A DNA stretch of 64,000 bases, from the NCBI RefSeq assembly GCF_030272615.1, contig NC_081409.1, forward strand, positions 470,140,573 through 470,204,572, given 5' to 3'. A program made the translations under genes and the position numbers. Below are positions 21,369 through 31,562 of this stretch, one piece after another (position 1 is the stretch's first letter; each line of letters starts with the position of its first letter). Below the pieces are notes generated by a model. It did not search any database. It was given only the letters and a program-made list of their open reading frames with translations, and was not told the DNA's origin. Origin of the DNA: Cryptomeria japonica. Lineage: Eukaryota > Streptophyta > Pinopsida > Cupressales > Cupressaceae.

Positions 21369-22268
21369 ATGGCATCAAATATTTTAAGGAAGGATAGTCT
21401 GAAGCTTGATGGAACTAACTATGGCATATGGAAGATTAGAATGGAAACACATCTGAACTGCATTGGAAGAGATATATGGGATGTTACAAAGAATGGCTAT
21501 GTTGCTCCTATTCTGAATCAATCTCATCGACCAACATTGGCTAAGGACATGAACAATTATTGCAAAGCAAGAGAAGCACTTCTGAGCCCATTATCAGATC
21601 AACAAATCATGGGATTATCAGACAGATCTACTGCTAAAGCTATTTGGGATAAACTGGAAACACTAAATGAAGGAGATACCACTGTCAAAATTGCAAAACT
21701 GGAATGTTACCAGGTCAGGTACGAAAATTTGAAAATGGAAGAAGATGAAAGAATTTCTGCATTCATGGAAAGAGTTAATGAAATTGTTTTAGGAATACAA
21801 TGTTGTGGAGGATCCTTAAGTGAAGATGAAATTGTATCTAAAGTTTTAAGAGCACTGCAACCAGCTTACAAAATGAAATTTATTGCTATTAATGAAATGA
21901 GAACAATGCCTAATACTTCAATTTCTAGAGATACTTTGGTTGGAAAACATTCAGCATTTGAACTTGAGGAATTTGGTCATGTTGCTATTGTAAAGACTGA
22001 TTTAGCTTTCAAAGCATCATCATCATCATCTGACAAAACTGATTGGAAAGCACTTTATGGAAAAGAACTTCAAGAACTTGAAGAACTTGAAGCACTATTT
22101 GCAAGGAAAATGCCTAAAGGTCCAACGGGAAGCAAGTATGAAGGTAAAGCATCTTTCAAATGTTTTAATTGCAATAAAGTTGGTCATATAGAATCTAGAT
22201 GTCCTGATAGACATGAAAGATTAAGGGAGGAAGCAAAAAGATCATATAAGCCTAACCCTAAATATTAG
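21369..22268 (+). CDS. Copia C gag, intact frame (299 codons)
   Basis: The first ATG after the PBS, with a 43-base spacer, opens a complete gag. It has the UBN2-type N-terminus 'LKLDGTNYGIWKIRMETHLN' and 'STAKAIWDKLETLNEGD', a capsid core with 'MEEDERISAFMERVNEIV' and 'VSKVLRALQPAYKMK', a charged helix ('LQELEELEALFARKMPKG'), and an intact CX2CX4HX4C knuckle, 'CFNCNKVGHIESRC', near residue 267. It forms the particle shell and binds RNA. The stop at 22266 interrupts what was one polyprotein frame with the protease. The closest relative in the window is the broken gag of Copia B. Confidence 0.85.
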   Translation: MASNILRKDSLKLDGTNYGIWKIRMETHLNCIGRDIWDVTKNGYVAPILNQSHRPTLAKDMNNYCKAREALLSPLSDQQIMGLSDRSTAKAIWDKLETLNEGDTTVKIAKLECYQVRYENLKMEEDERISAFMERVNEIVLGIQCCGGSLSEDEIVSKVLRALQPAYKMKFIAINEMRTMPNTSISRDTLVGKHSAFELEEFGHVAIVKTDLAFKASSSSSDKTDWKALYGKELQELEELEALFARKMPKGPTGSKYEGKASFKCFNCNKVGHIESRCPDRHERLREEAKRSYKPNPKY

Positions 22269-22680
22269 AGATATAGATTTAAGAAAAACAGAGATAAGTC
22301 ATTCTACTATGCAGATGAAGGTGTTATAGATGATTTAGATAAAGATCTAGCAGATAGTGGATGGGCTTTTGTTGCAATAAAAGAATATTCACCGACACCC
22401 ATTGTCAAACTGGTAGAGCAGGCACTGGCAGCAAAAATTGAAGAAAAGGATGAATGGATTATAGATTCAGGATGATCTCATCATATGATTGGTGATAAAA
22501 GCAAATTCTTATCTTTTCAAGAAATTCATGGAGGTCTAGTAAGGTTTGGAGATGATAAAGCTCATTTAATCAAAGGAAAAGACACTATATCTTTGGATGG
22601 AAAGCACAATACTGACAATGTTTATTATGTAGAGGTTTAAAGCATAATCTTTTGAGTGTTGGTCAGTTAGTGGAAAAAGG
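22269..22680 (+). pseudogene. Copia C protease
   Basis: 'DEWIIDSG' followed by a TGA in place of the usual Cys and then 'SHHMIGDKSKF' marks the retropepsin site. 'LIKGKDTISLDGKHNTDN' and 'VYYVEG' follow. A one-base loss near 22635 shifts the frame before 'HNLLSVGQLVEKG'. The active-site D-S-G is present. Confidence 0.82.
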
Positions 22681-23700
22681 GATTTCGGTTACAATTCAAG
22701 AATGGAAAATGCAAAATCATAAACAAAATTGGATTGGAGATTGCAACTGGTAATCGGACTAAAGGTAATATCTTTCACTTGAATACCAATGATAAGACAT
22801 GTTTAATTGCACACATTGATGAAAGTTGGTTATGGCATAAAAGACTTTGTCATTTAAATTTTGACTGCATTGTAAAGATTAGTTCAACTAAGGCAGTAAG
22901 GGATTTACCTAAGATTGTGAAACCTCAAAATCCGGTATGTAAGGAATGTCAAATGGAAAAGTGAGTTAGAACAACATTTAAGAGCATTACTGAGAAGTCC
23001 AATAATATTCTTAATTTAATTCATATTGATTTATGTGGTCCAGCAAGAACAAGAAGTCTACAGGGAGATAGATACTTTATGCTAATAATTGATGATTATT
23101 CAAGAATGTGTTGGGTTACTTTTCTCAGGGAGAAATCAGAAGCTTTTGGAAGATTCAAGATATTCAAGGCAATGGTAGAGAATGAAACTGTCAATAAAAT
23201 CAAATGTTTGAGATCAGATCAAGGAGGAGAATTTACATCTAGGGAATTTAATACATTCTGTGAAGTGAATGGAATCAAAAGACAACTATTAGTACCCTGG
23301 ACACCCCAATAGAATGGAGTTGTGGAAAGGAAGAATATAACTATTCTGGATGCAGCAAGAACCATGTTAATGGAAGCAAATCTACCTCATGTGTACTGGA
23401 GAGAAGCAGTGAATACAACAGTTTATACTTTCAACAGAGTTCACATCAAAAGTGAAACCGGTAAGACCCCTTATGAACTATAGTTTGGTAATATTCCTAC
23501 TCTTAAGTATTTTAGAATATTTAGAAGCAAATGTTATATTAGAAGAGATGAGTAATTTTTCAAATTTGATCCTAGAAGTGATGAAGGAATATTTCTTGGT
23601 TATTCATCTAGAAGTAAGGCATATAGATGATATAATAAAAGGTTACTGAAAATCATTGAGAGTACTAATGTGAAGATAGATGAACACTTTAGAGGAGATT
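22681..23700 (+). pseudogene. Copia C integrase
   Basis: The pre-integrase zinc region is 'WLWHKRLCHLNFDCIV' and 'PVCKECQMEK'. The rve core gives the first Asp in 'IDLCGPARTRSLQGDRYF' (about 23025), the second in 'CLRSDQGGEFTSREF' (about 23211) and Glu in 'NGVVERKN' (about 23317). All three catalytic residues remain, but stops interrupt the frame near 22962, 23311, 23482 and 23554. 'DEGIFLGYSSRSKAY' marks the C-terminal region. It would insert the cDNA in the nucleus. Confidence 0.85.
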
Positions 23701-24660
23701 CAAGATCTATAGAACTTGCAGTTGAAATGATCATAGATCAACCGACACAGATTGCACCGGTATAGAGTGAAGACCTAGTCACACTGACATCATCAAAAAA
23801 CTCAACTGTGACTGAAGAACAACAACCTATGAATGTAAATCAGAATAAACCCAGGTATGTAAGATTGAATCATTCAGAGAATCAAATAATTTGAAACAAG
23901 AATCAAGGTGTTATGAATAGAGGAAGACTGACAAATGAAGAGGTATGTTTAATTTCTCAAATTGAACCAGGATCTATTATTGAAGCATGTAAGGATGAAC
24001 ATTAGGTAAAAGCAATGGAAAATGAATTAGAACAAATTGAAAAGAACAATACTTGGACATTAGTTCCCTGACCTAAAGACAAAAATGTAATTGGAACTAA
24101 ATGGCTATACAGGAATAAACTTAATGAGGATGGAGAAGTAATCAAGAGCAAAGCAAGATTAGTTTGTAAAGGTGTTATTCATAGAAAGAAGGAATAGATT
24201 ATAATGAAACCTTTGCACCGATATCTAGAATTGAGGCAGTTAGACTATTTCTTGCATTTGCAGCTCATAAGAACTATAACGTTTATTAGATGGATGTAAA
24301 ATGTGCATTTTTGAATGGAGATCTAGAGGAGAAAGTTTACATTGAACAACCTGGTGGATTTTATTTGACACATAATAAGGATATGGTTTGCAGGTTAAGG
24401 AAAGCTTTATATGACTTGAAGCAAGTTCCCAGAGCTTGGTATGCTAGATTGGATATATATCTTTTGAAGCTTGGTTACACAAAAGGTAATGCTAATATCA
24501 ATTTGTATTACAAGGTTACCAATGATGATATTTTGGTTATTGAAGTCTTCGTAGATGATATCATTTTTGAAGGTGAAGATGGATTATGTAAGGACTTTGC
24601 TAACAAGATGCAAGAAGAATTTGAAATGTCTATGATTGGAGAATAAAAATTCTTTTTAGG
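23701..24660 (+). pseudogene. Copia C linker and reverse transcriptase
   Basis: The linker to about 23990 is variable and acidic. RT motifs: 'NNTWTLVP', 'GTKWLYRNKLNEDGEV', a one-base insertion near 24172, 'GIDYNETFAPI', 'MDVKCAFLNGDLEEKVYIEQ', 'RLRKALYDLKQVPRAWYARL' and 'VIEVFVDDIIFEGED'. The catalytic FVDD is intact. Stops replace Trp (24004), Arg (24070) and Gln (24288). The open piece 24290-24646 is the palm. Confidence 0.85.
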
Positions 24661-25243
24661 TTTGCAGATTTCACAAACAGATAAAGGTATATTCATATGT
24701 CAAACAAAGTACTTGAAGGAACTCTTGAAGAAATTTGGTATGGAAAATTCCAAACCGGAAAGCACTCCTATGACTACAACTGATAAATTGACATTGAAGG
24801 ATGATTTAGCTCCTATTAATCTGATAGGGTACAAATCTGTGATTGGAGGTTTACTGTATTTGACACAAACAAGACCTGATATAATGAATGTAGTATGTAT
24901 TGTTTCAATATTTCAAAGCAATCCTAAGGAAAATCATGAATCAGCAGTTAAAAGGATTTTTCAGTACCTACAACGCACAACAAATCTTGGTTTATGGTAT
25001 CCTAAAGATGAAAAATTTGATTAATGTGCATACACTGATGCAAATTGGATAGGAGATGTAGATGACAGAAAGAGTACCACTTGCGGTGCATTCTTTCTTA
25101 GTTGTAGATTGATTTCATGGATCAACAAGAAGCATACCTATACATCTTTATCAATAGCAGAATCAGAATATGTTGCAGAAACAACTAATTGTACTTAGAG
25201 AGCAGCTTGGGGTAATTTCCCCACCGACAGAGACTTAGATGTT
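24661..25243 (+). pseudogene. Copia C RNase H with internal deletion
   Basis: The connection is 'GLQISQTDKGIFICQTKYLK'. RNase H has 'AYTDANWIGDVDDRKST', 'ISWINKKHTYTSLS' and 'AESEYVAETTNCT'. At about 25196 the sequence jumps to the terminal 'REQLGVISPPTET' and stop, so roughly 80 residues present in the related Copia A and B (the 'DNKSAI...TKHI...' part) are missing, including late catalytic residues. Confidence 0.8.
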
Positions 25244-25582
25244 GAAGATTGGCATCAAACCGGTAACAACTAAACAAAAAAATCTTTTTTCGGCTTTGAT
25301 GGAGGAGACCTACTTCTCAGGGGGAGTAGTTGGCTGAATGTTAAGTTCTAAATTCTTAAATTGCTTTGGCATTTGATGTCAAAGGGGGAGAGATATCTAT
25401 GGAAAAACTTTATACTTTGTATTTAGGGAGAGATTATTCATTGGGGGAGAGATATACTTTTGGTTTTGGTTCTGTAACAAACTTTGTATTGATCTATCTT
25501 TGGGAGATTGTTGGTCTAATGGTTTTTGGCATTCTCTTTTTGGCACTTAGATGTTTTTCCATCTAGTGTTGCCATCAGTGCC
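25244..25582 (+). other. Copia C 3' untranslated region with an upstream PPT-like site
   Basis: No coding. 'ggcatttgatgtcaaaggg' followed by GGAGA near 25370 is a second polypurine tract with a hairpin flank, about 200 bases upstream of the main PPT. T-rich 'gggagag' repeats fill the space. Confidence 0.55.
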
Positions 25583-25594
25583 AAAGGGGGAGAT
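25583..25594 (+). other. Polypurine tract of Copia C
   Basis: AAAGGGGGAGAT lies directly before the LTR start (TATTGG, decayed from TGTTGG). It is preceded by the half-palindrome 'gttgccatcagtgcc'. Confidence 0.85.
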
Positions 25595-26766
25595 TATTGG
25601 TATTATGGATGACTTCGTCATGTGTTGCATTGATTTTGTCATTGATGTCAACACTTATCTTCCTAGAGGTCTACATTGTTGTTTTGGTACTATAGTTATA
25701 TTGGTATGTTGTTGAACCGGCAATATGGTTCATCGGTATGGTTAGTGGCTTATGCACAGTCACCAATATACATTTACCAGTAGGTTATATGGTTCACCGG
25801 TATGGTTAGTGGCTTATGCACAGTCACTAGTATATGTTTACCAGCAGGTTATATGGTTCATCGACAACAATGATATCTTGGAGATCATTTGGTTACGTTG
25901 AAAACATGGATTGGAAATTTGGTTTTTTGTGTTTTTCTTATTGGTCTAATTGGGTTGATAGATTTGTCTTAGCCAGAAAATAGGTCTAGGTTATGGACCG
26001 ATATTCCAGATCAACATGACACATTATGGAGATTGTTCTATTGATTGGTTAATGTGGTGAGCCGACATGTTGTATCACATCAAGACTTAATTGTAATTGA
26101 TTTAATTGTAAAATCTTTAGTGAGCCGACCTATACATTTGGTCTTAGGTTTTGTATATATGATCATAGATCTTGGAGAAGATCGTGGTAATCATGAGTGA
26201 GTGTGGATATTAAAGAGTGAAAATAAGTAGATCCTTGTGCAAATCACGCACATTATTTGAAGGAAGGTTATGAAGGTGTTTGTGACATTCATGTTTAGAG
26301 CTTAATCGGTATTGAATCCAGCATTAGAGATGCTATTTTGAGCAGTACATTATCATTGGATTTAACCATCCAATTGTGTAGTCAGTGTGACTCCTATTTT
26401 GTGATTGAGCAGTGAGCTCTAGGTTGTTGGCCTTTTTGCATGTGCAGACCCCATTTGTATACACATACTATTTGTAGTAGTATCATCTGATTGTGGGTAA
26501 GGTTTCCCATCGTGGCTTTTCCCTTACTAGGTTTCCACACCAAAATCTTTGTGTTATGTGTCATGGATGTTGTTTCTCTTTCTGTTTCATGCATTAAGTT
26601 TCACCGGTACTAGTATATCTATTAATCTATTTTACCGACACTTAAATTTGGTTTACCGACATTAAGTTTAAGTTGGATTAAATTGTATTTGGTTTATAAA
26701 TTACTTAGAAATGGTTAAAAATTGATTCAGGGCCCCCCTCTCAGTTGTTCTTCTCGGGACCTAACA
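25595..26766 (+). repeat. 3' LTR of Copia C
   Basis: It is 1172 bp, ends CTAACA and matches 20171-21311. It contains two full 64-bp tandem units (25734-25797 and 25798-25861) with the core 'ggttagtggcttatgcacag'. Confidence 0.92.
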
Positions 26767-26771
26767 GGTGT

Positions 26772-26905
26772 TGCTATGGTTCCATCTATCTAATGCATGA
26801 GTCCTTTTTCCATTAATTTGCTCCATGCTTTAATTTTCCAAGATGCATAATTATGAGGAGTTAAAGGTGGAAATTATGAGGACTCATAAAAACAAAATGA
26901 AAGAG
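26772..26905 (-). pseudogene. Copia D gag, N-terminal part
   Basis: The minus strand reads 'NYASWKIKAWSKLMEKGLMH', the UBN2-type gag N-terminus, with a stop just after it, and continues toward the Copia C insertion point, from which gag resumes at 20165. The start codon is not clear because of frame damage near 26870-26905. Confidence 0.7.
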
Positions 26906-28417
26906 CACAAGGAAAGAGAGGCACAATCACACAAGACACCCCCCCCCAAATTCTCTCAATCAAAGAACCCCCCCTCCAAATTGATGATTTGGCACTTTAT
27001 ACTTAGTGTGTGTACAATGGGCCACTTGTAAGAAATGGCAAAGTGGACTTCTGATTTCAAATTTACAATTGCCTCAAAGAGGTCAAAGGAGACTCAAACT
27101 GATAATGCAAGAGATCTAAACTAAGATCCAAGCAAATTACAAGTACCAAGTAGGCTAAAAAAGACCAATATCTAAAGTACAATATCCACTCAAAATCTGT
27201 GAAAACTAATCATAGATTATGAAAGTAGAGAAAAAATTATGCACTTTCAAAAAAATGGCACTTGAAAAGGAGGTCGTATGAGCCCAAACGAAGCCTTTGA
27301 AGTCAAGGATTGGAGAGGTACTGCTGAGAGAACCTGAAAATTCTGAAAAACCTATGCACCAAAATCAGAAAATAACCACGCCACTGCGGAGAGCACAAAA
27401 AATTAGCCCAAATTAAAAAAAATTTCACCCAAAAAGGAGAAAAATTGAGCAAGTTATGAGCCTCCAAAGTCGACCCAAAAAACCAAACTACTCAATGGAG
27501 AGGAGTCTAAAATTTTCAAAAAGGTGCTGACATTAGCAAATCACTATGTTAAATTTGACGGTCATATGACCATCAAAATGGTCATCACACCCCCTGGATG
27601 ACCATATGGAAAAGATGACATGGCAGATGACTGTATGGATGACATGGCACTATGTTTTTCCATGGGCTAGTGGCCTCCTGCCACGTGGCGGTCGTGGATT
27701 CACCGGGGGAAAGCCTATCAAATGCTGACATGGTAGACATGAACTGGTGGCTAGAGCACTGGTGTCGGTGGTCATAGTGGTTGTGGTTGGCAAGTTGTCG
27801 ATTGCTGGTGGCCAGCGGGTTGGGCTGGAGTCAGTGGCCGGTGGGCTAGGCTGAAGCCGGTGGCTAGCAGGTTGCGAGGGTCATCAAGGCCAGAACTGCT
27901 AAGGTCATCGGTGGATGTAGATGTGAGGGCTACCAAAGAATGGAGATGCAAGGTGCCAGTTGGGATGGGTGGAGGTGTGGCCAAAGATAGGGTAGTGTAT
28001 GGCGGTGTGCAGACAATCTGCATAGTATGAAGTGGGTCGAGGGTGGGGTTAAATGACTCCCCCAAAACCCAAAACAATTTTTTTTTTTAATATATTTTTT
28101 TTGACAATTTTTCAACAAAATAATTTCCTGCCTGTAAAATTTTTATTTTTTTTGTAGAAATTTTTCTTTTTGTTTTTTTAAATTTCGAAATATCTGTACC
28201 GTACTACCCAAATTGGGCAAATTTTTTCCCCACACCCAAAATCTGACTTTCACCAAAATAGGTCGAGTTTATACTTGATTTTTATGGAAACGGCCTCCCA
28301 AATTCAATGGTGAGGTCGAAAATTCTCTATGATGCCTCCAAAATGTGTAGTACCTTAGATCCAAAAAATAGAAGCCTTCCAAGATGTCTCCCAAAACCAA
28401 TCAATGAAGCCCCAATG
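26906..28417 (-). other. Long leader of Copia D with a GC-rich block
   Basis: About 1.5 kb lies between the PBS and gag with no recognisable coding. 27640-28060 is much richer in G and C than its surroundings (GGTGGC-type words on the plus strand) and includes the 10-bp palindrome GCCACGTGGC (27680-27689), a G-box core. T-runs follow at 28076-28110. Such a leader could carry packaging signals or captured DNA; I cannot tell which. Confidence 0.45.
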
Positions 28418-28429
28418 GCTCTGATACCA
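28418..28429 (-). other. Primer-binding site of Copia D
   Basis: Minus-strand TGGTATCAGAGC, a perfect initiator tRNA-Met complement, two bases from the LTR. Confidence 0.92.
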
Positions 28430-28431
28430 CG

Positions 28432-28878
28432 TGATATTTTTCCAAGATCAAGGGCACAATGAAAAGCACAAAGAGAAACAATAGTATGACAATAACAAAC
28501 TGTATTCTCATCAATATACAAATGATCATCTGGATTAACCAATACAATGAATATGGGCTTGCTTATATAGGCAAGGCCAAATGGATATGTGAGCACACAA
28601 TCATGACATGTGACTCAATGAGAAACAAGGGTAGATAAGAAAAAGTAGGGGTAGGTAGGAGAAACAATATAATATTCCACATGAGGTGGATCACCCACCG
28701 AAGGTGGAATGTAACAAGAAGATAAGACCACAAAAGGTGGAATTTCTCCTACAAGCTACATCCCTATGTACACACTTCCCTAAGTGTCTCATATCCAAAA
28801 TACGATGAGATGCATTATCCTAAGTTAACTTAAGTAAAGTGTAATTATATCCTATAAGAATAAATAATTACACCAACA
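28432..28878 (-). repeat. 5' LTR of Copia D
   Basis: 447 bp, partner of 15565-16011. Confidence 0.92.
28562..28571 (-). promoter_or_regulatory. Candidate TATA box in the Copia D 5' LTR
   Basis: The minus strand reads CCTATATAAG within the LTR. The 3' LTR keeps a variant (CCTATATAAT at about 15695-15704). It fits a plant TATA box, but no start site can be shown from sequence alone. Confidence 0.5.
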
Positions 28879-29250
28879 AGATTCAACCAGATTGGGGCTC
28901 AGTTGGGCAGATTTTCCTCAACTAGCAGAGATAATCATTAATGAACAAACCTGAGATCGCACATATGCACATCAATCTTTAATGATCACTCAGATTTTTT
29001 TTTTGTATGGGCAAGGCATGGTAGTCAAAGTATAAGGCCAGATATATATATTGTCATTCACTCAAATGGGCTACTAATCATGACAATTAAAGGATTTTTT
29101 CTTCCATTTTCTCTAATTATTAACATTCATTTTATTTTGTACTTCGCATGTGTATACTGTTATGTGTTGTAGGTTGAGCGCATGCTACATGACCTCTAGT
29201 GTTGTGTTTCTTCTTTTAAATTCCCACACATATCATTCTTTCTATGCACA
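28879..29250 (+). other. Possible LINE remnant and non-coding DNA
   Basis: The first 85 bases read in one plus frame as a short peptide ('LSWADFPQLAEIIINEQ') that could be the end of the LINE ORF interrupted at 15564, but this is weak. The rest is T-rich. 29225-29250 ends '...ctatgcacag', which would serve as a 3' splice site for the following gene-like segment. Confidence 0.3.
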
Positions 29251-29601
29251 GTATCCAAGTTAAATTTTGATTATCATTCTCGAGAGCCCTTTGCAATGCA
29301 CTCATTGAGCTTGGTTTCATCTTCCTCTGGCTCCTGTGACTTGTATTTCAGTGAATTCCTTTTAACTATGGACTATCGACCTACAAATTATAGAGTTTTC
29401 TTGTAGGTTGAAGATTGGGAAACACCTTTTGAAGATCATATTTTTGACTCTCAGCTCGGTCAGGGTTTTAACGTTCAGTGTCAATATTGTAGAAGATGTG
29501 TGAAGAAAATTATTGGTGAAGAAGTGTTGTACCTGCAGGAGAAAAGAGTCATATTTCCATCTCAGCTAGTCTCCATTTTCCTATCCAATGTCTTGGAATT
29601 A
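29251..29601 (+). pseudogene. Gene-like exon, upstream half (unidentified)
   Basis: A plus-strand frame is open for over 110 codons except for one TAG at 29400-29402, which might instead be a 3' splice site ('ttttcttgtag'). It has non-retroelement character, with a Ser-rich part ('SLVSSSSGSCDLYF') and a Cys cluster ('VQCQYCRRCVKKI'). The chromovirus interrupts it at 29601. The same frame resumes at 34700 if the element and one target copy are removed. I do not recognise the protein. It could be a plant gene exon or a captured gene fragment. Confidence 0.45.
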
Positions 29602-30393
29602 AGATGCAAGAGCATCCCCGATTCACAACAATCTTGCATCAACCAAAAACATTTTCCTTTTTGTATTGTTTTCTATTTGCAGTTTCAATTTTCCTTTCTG
29701 TGTCTCAGTTTTGGCTCACCAGATCTTGTGGAGTTGGATTCTACTTGAAGAATTGATCATCTTTCTTGTTGTCAAACTGCATATCATTTTGATCACTTTC
29801 CAGCAAGATATCATTACCGATTTCCATGACAGATTCTTGTTATTGGTTATTCCTTTATTACCGCTTGCTTGAGACCTATTCTAGTGATCTACCGGAACCC
29901 ATTCTGAAGCTTGTGGAGCCTTGAGCATTGATCTCGATGTTTCTTGGCATGTGGCTGACCTTCTACATTTCATCCTTTGGATTTTCTGGAGGAATCCCTT
30001 GGCGGAGGCCAACCTTGTTCATTTTGCACGTTAGGTCTTATTCTTTGGGTTTTGATCCCTTTTGGGCTGACTAGATCCTTTGGATCGATATATATATATA
30101 TAATCATGCTTTAGAATGCAATCAATTAGAATCAATCAGAGTATCAAATATATAGATTGTGCCTAGAAGATAGATTTTTCAATTCAAGGTCCCAGTTGTG
30201 ACCTATTCTACCAGGCCTATCTGTCGGTATGTTGTAACCTAGTCATTACCGGTTGGATGTAATCAAATTTCATGCATGAAAACTATCTGTTCTGTATTTC
30301 CTCTATCATATCTGTGTGTTTCCATTGTGTTTACTCTTGCTGACCAGTCTGGACTGATCTCCTTGAGGTCCCTCCTCACTGATGGCTGCTTCA
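29602..30393 (+). repeat. 5' LTR of the chromovirus
   Basis: It matches 33878-34694 ('ggagttggattctacttgaa', 'gatctccttgaggtccctcc'). Its first base is decayed (AGATG against TGATG in the partner). Confidence 0.88.
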
Positions 30394-30395
30394 AG

Positions 30396-30407
30396 TGGTA
30401 TCAAAGC
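30396..30407 (+). other. Primer-binding site of the chromovirus
   Basis: TGGTATCAAAGC, one base from the initiator tRNA-Met complement, two bases after the LTR. Confidence 0.85.
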
Positions 30408-30678
30408 AAAGTTTTGTTCCAGAGGTTGCGTGTCCTAAATTTTGTTGTAGGGTGGTAGATTACAGATCTGACTTGCAATTGCAAAGGACTAGCGTGAATC
30501 AATGGCACGAAGAGGAACTAGAAATGATGGAGTGTGTAGGAATGCAACAAACCCTAATGTGTTGGAGATGTTGCGAGAAATAGAATCCCAGTTAGAATCC
30601 ATGGAGACAACACAAAGAAGAGGCTGACATATTGAAGATGTAAGTGAAGATGAAGGAGAAGAAGCCCCGATAGAATAA

Positions 30679-31560
30679 GTGAGCCTACCAGTAGTCAATC
30701 CAAATGAAGAAATGTTTTTAGGGGTTTTGAATAGGGTGAACACTAAACCTCATTTTACCCCACTGGAATATGATGGGAAGTTAGATTTGAATAAATTGAT
30801 GGATTGGATCTCCGAGATGGAGAAGTATTTTGATTTTGAAAACACTACAGAAGAGAGGAAGGTGAAATATGCCTGTACCTGGTTGAAAGGTCATGCATCT
30901 CTTTGGTGGGAGATTTGCAATTTGATAGACAAAGAAGAGGTAAAGATAATATTAAGGCATGGGATCGAATTATTGCTAAGTTATAATAAAAGTTTGTTCT
31001 AATGAACTATCAAGTGGATTTATTTCAGAAGTTGTAGAACCTAAGACAAAAGGAATCTAGTGTGAAGGAATACACCAAAGCATTTTACAAGTTGAAAATC
31101 AGATCCAGACATGTTGATGATGAAGTTGAACAAATTGCAAGATATTTGAATGGATTGCGGATGTCTATACAAGATAAACTCAGTATGATCAAATTGGAGA
31201 GTGTTGAAGAGGCTTACTAGTATGCACCATAGGCTAATGATAAATTGAACAAAAGACATGAGTAGAGATAGAGAGGTAGAGGTGGAAGGTTTACTAGAGG
31301 AATATTTCAAGGAGGAAGAGGATATACCAAAGGAAGAGGAACCACTATAGATTAGAACAAGGAAAAGGAAGTGAGAAAAGAAGGTAATTCATGCCAGAAG
31401 GATGGTATAAACTTCTATCAGGGGAGAGAACTTGATGGTTACCGAAATGAAAACTTTGGAAGACAAGACAAGAGGACATTTAGAGGAACTTGCTTTAAGT
31501 GTGGAGGAGAAGGATATTGTGTACTTGAATGTAAGAAGATAGATGCTACCAGAAGATAAG
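30679..31560 (+). pseudogene. Chromovirus gag
   Basis: 30679-31002 is open and carries the Gypsy gag motifs 'YDGKLDLNKLMDWISEMEKY' and 'KYACTWLKGHASLWWE'. After a frameshift near 30960, 'ESSVKEYTKAFYKLKIRS' and 'ARYLNGLRMSIQDKLSM' continue. The knuckle 'CFKCGGEGYCVLEC' near 31490 has Tyr at the zinc-ligand His. A basic stretch (Arg/Gly-rich, 31265-31360) precedes it. Gag would form the capsid and bind RNA. Stops occur near 31037, 31218 and 31262. Confidence 0.82.
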
Positions 31561-31562
31561 TA

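Larger units (their letters stand above)
20171..26766 (+). mobile_element. Ty1/Copia retrotransposon C, nested in Copia D
   Basis: A plus-strand Copia element with LTRs 20171-21311 and 25595-26766, a PBS at 21314 and a PPT at 25583. It is flanked by a perfect five-base duplication, GGTGT (20166-20170 and 26767-26771). The gag is intact. The polyprotein shows one-base indels near 22635 and 24172, many stops, and a deletion of about 80 codons in RNase H near 25196. By motif wording it is closest to Copia B in this window. Confidence 0.93.
15565..28878 (-). mobile_element. Ty1/Copia retrotransposon D, interrupted by Copia C
   Basis: A minus-strand Copia element with two 447-bp LTRs (15565-16011 and 28432-28878), a PBS (28418-28429), and gag, protease, integrase, RT and RNase H in order. 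Copia C (20171-26766, opposite strand) splits its gag. Without C the element is about 6.7 kb. It has an unusually long leader of about 1.5 kb between PBS and gag. Flanking five bases (acttg / agatt) do not match, so either the duplication has decayed or the flanks were rearranged. Stops and frameshifts make it inactive. Confidence 0.88.

Noticed and set aside
27772-28118. Two overlapping open frames in the GC-rich block
   Set aside because: Low-complexity Pro/Thr/His composition with no motif; explained by GC-rich DNA lacking stops.
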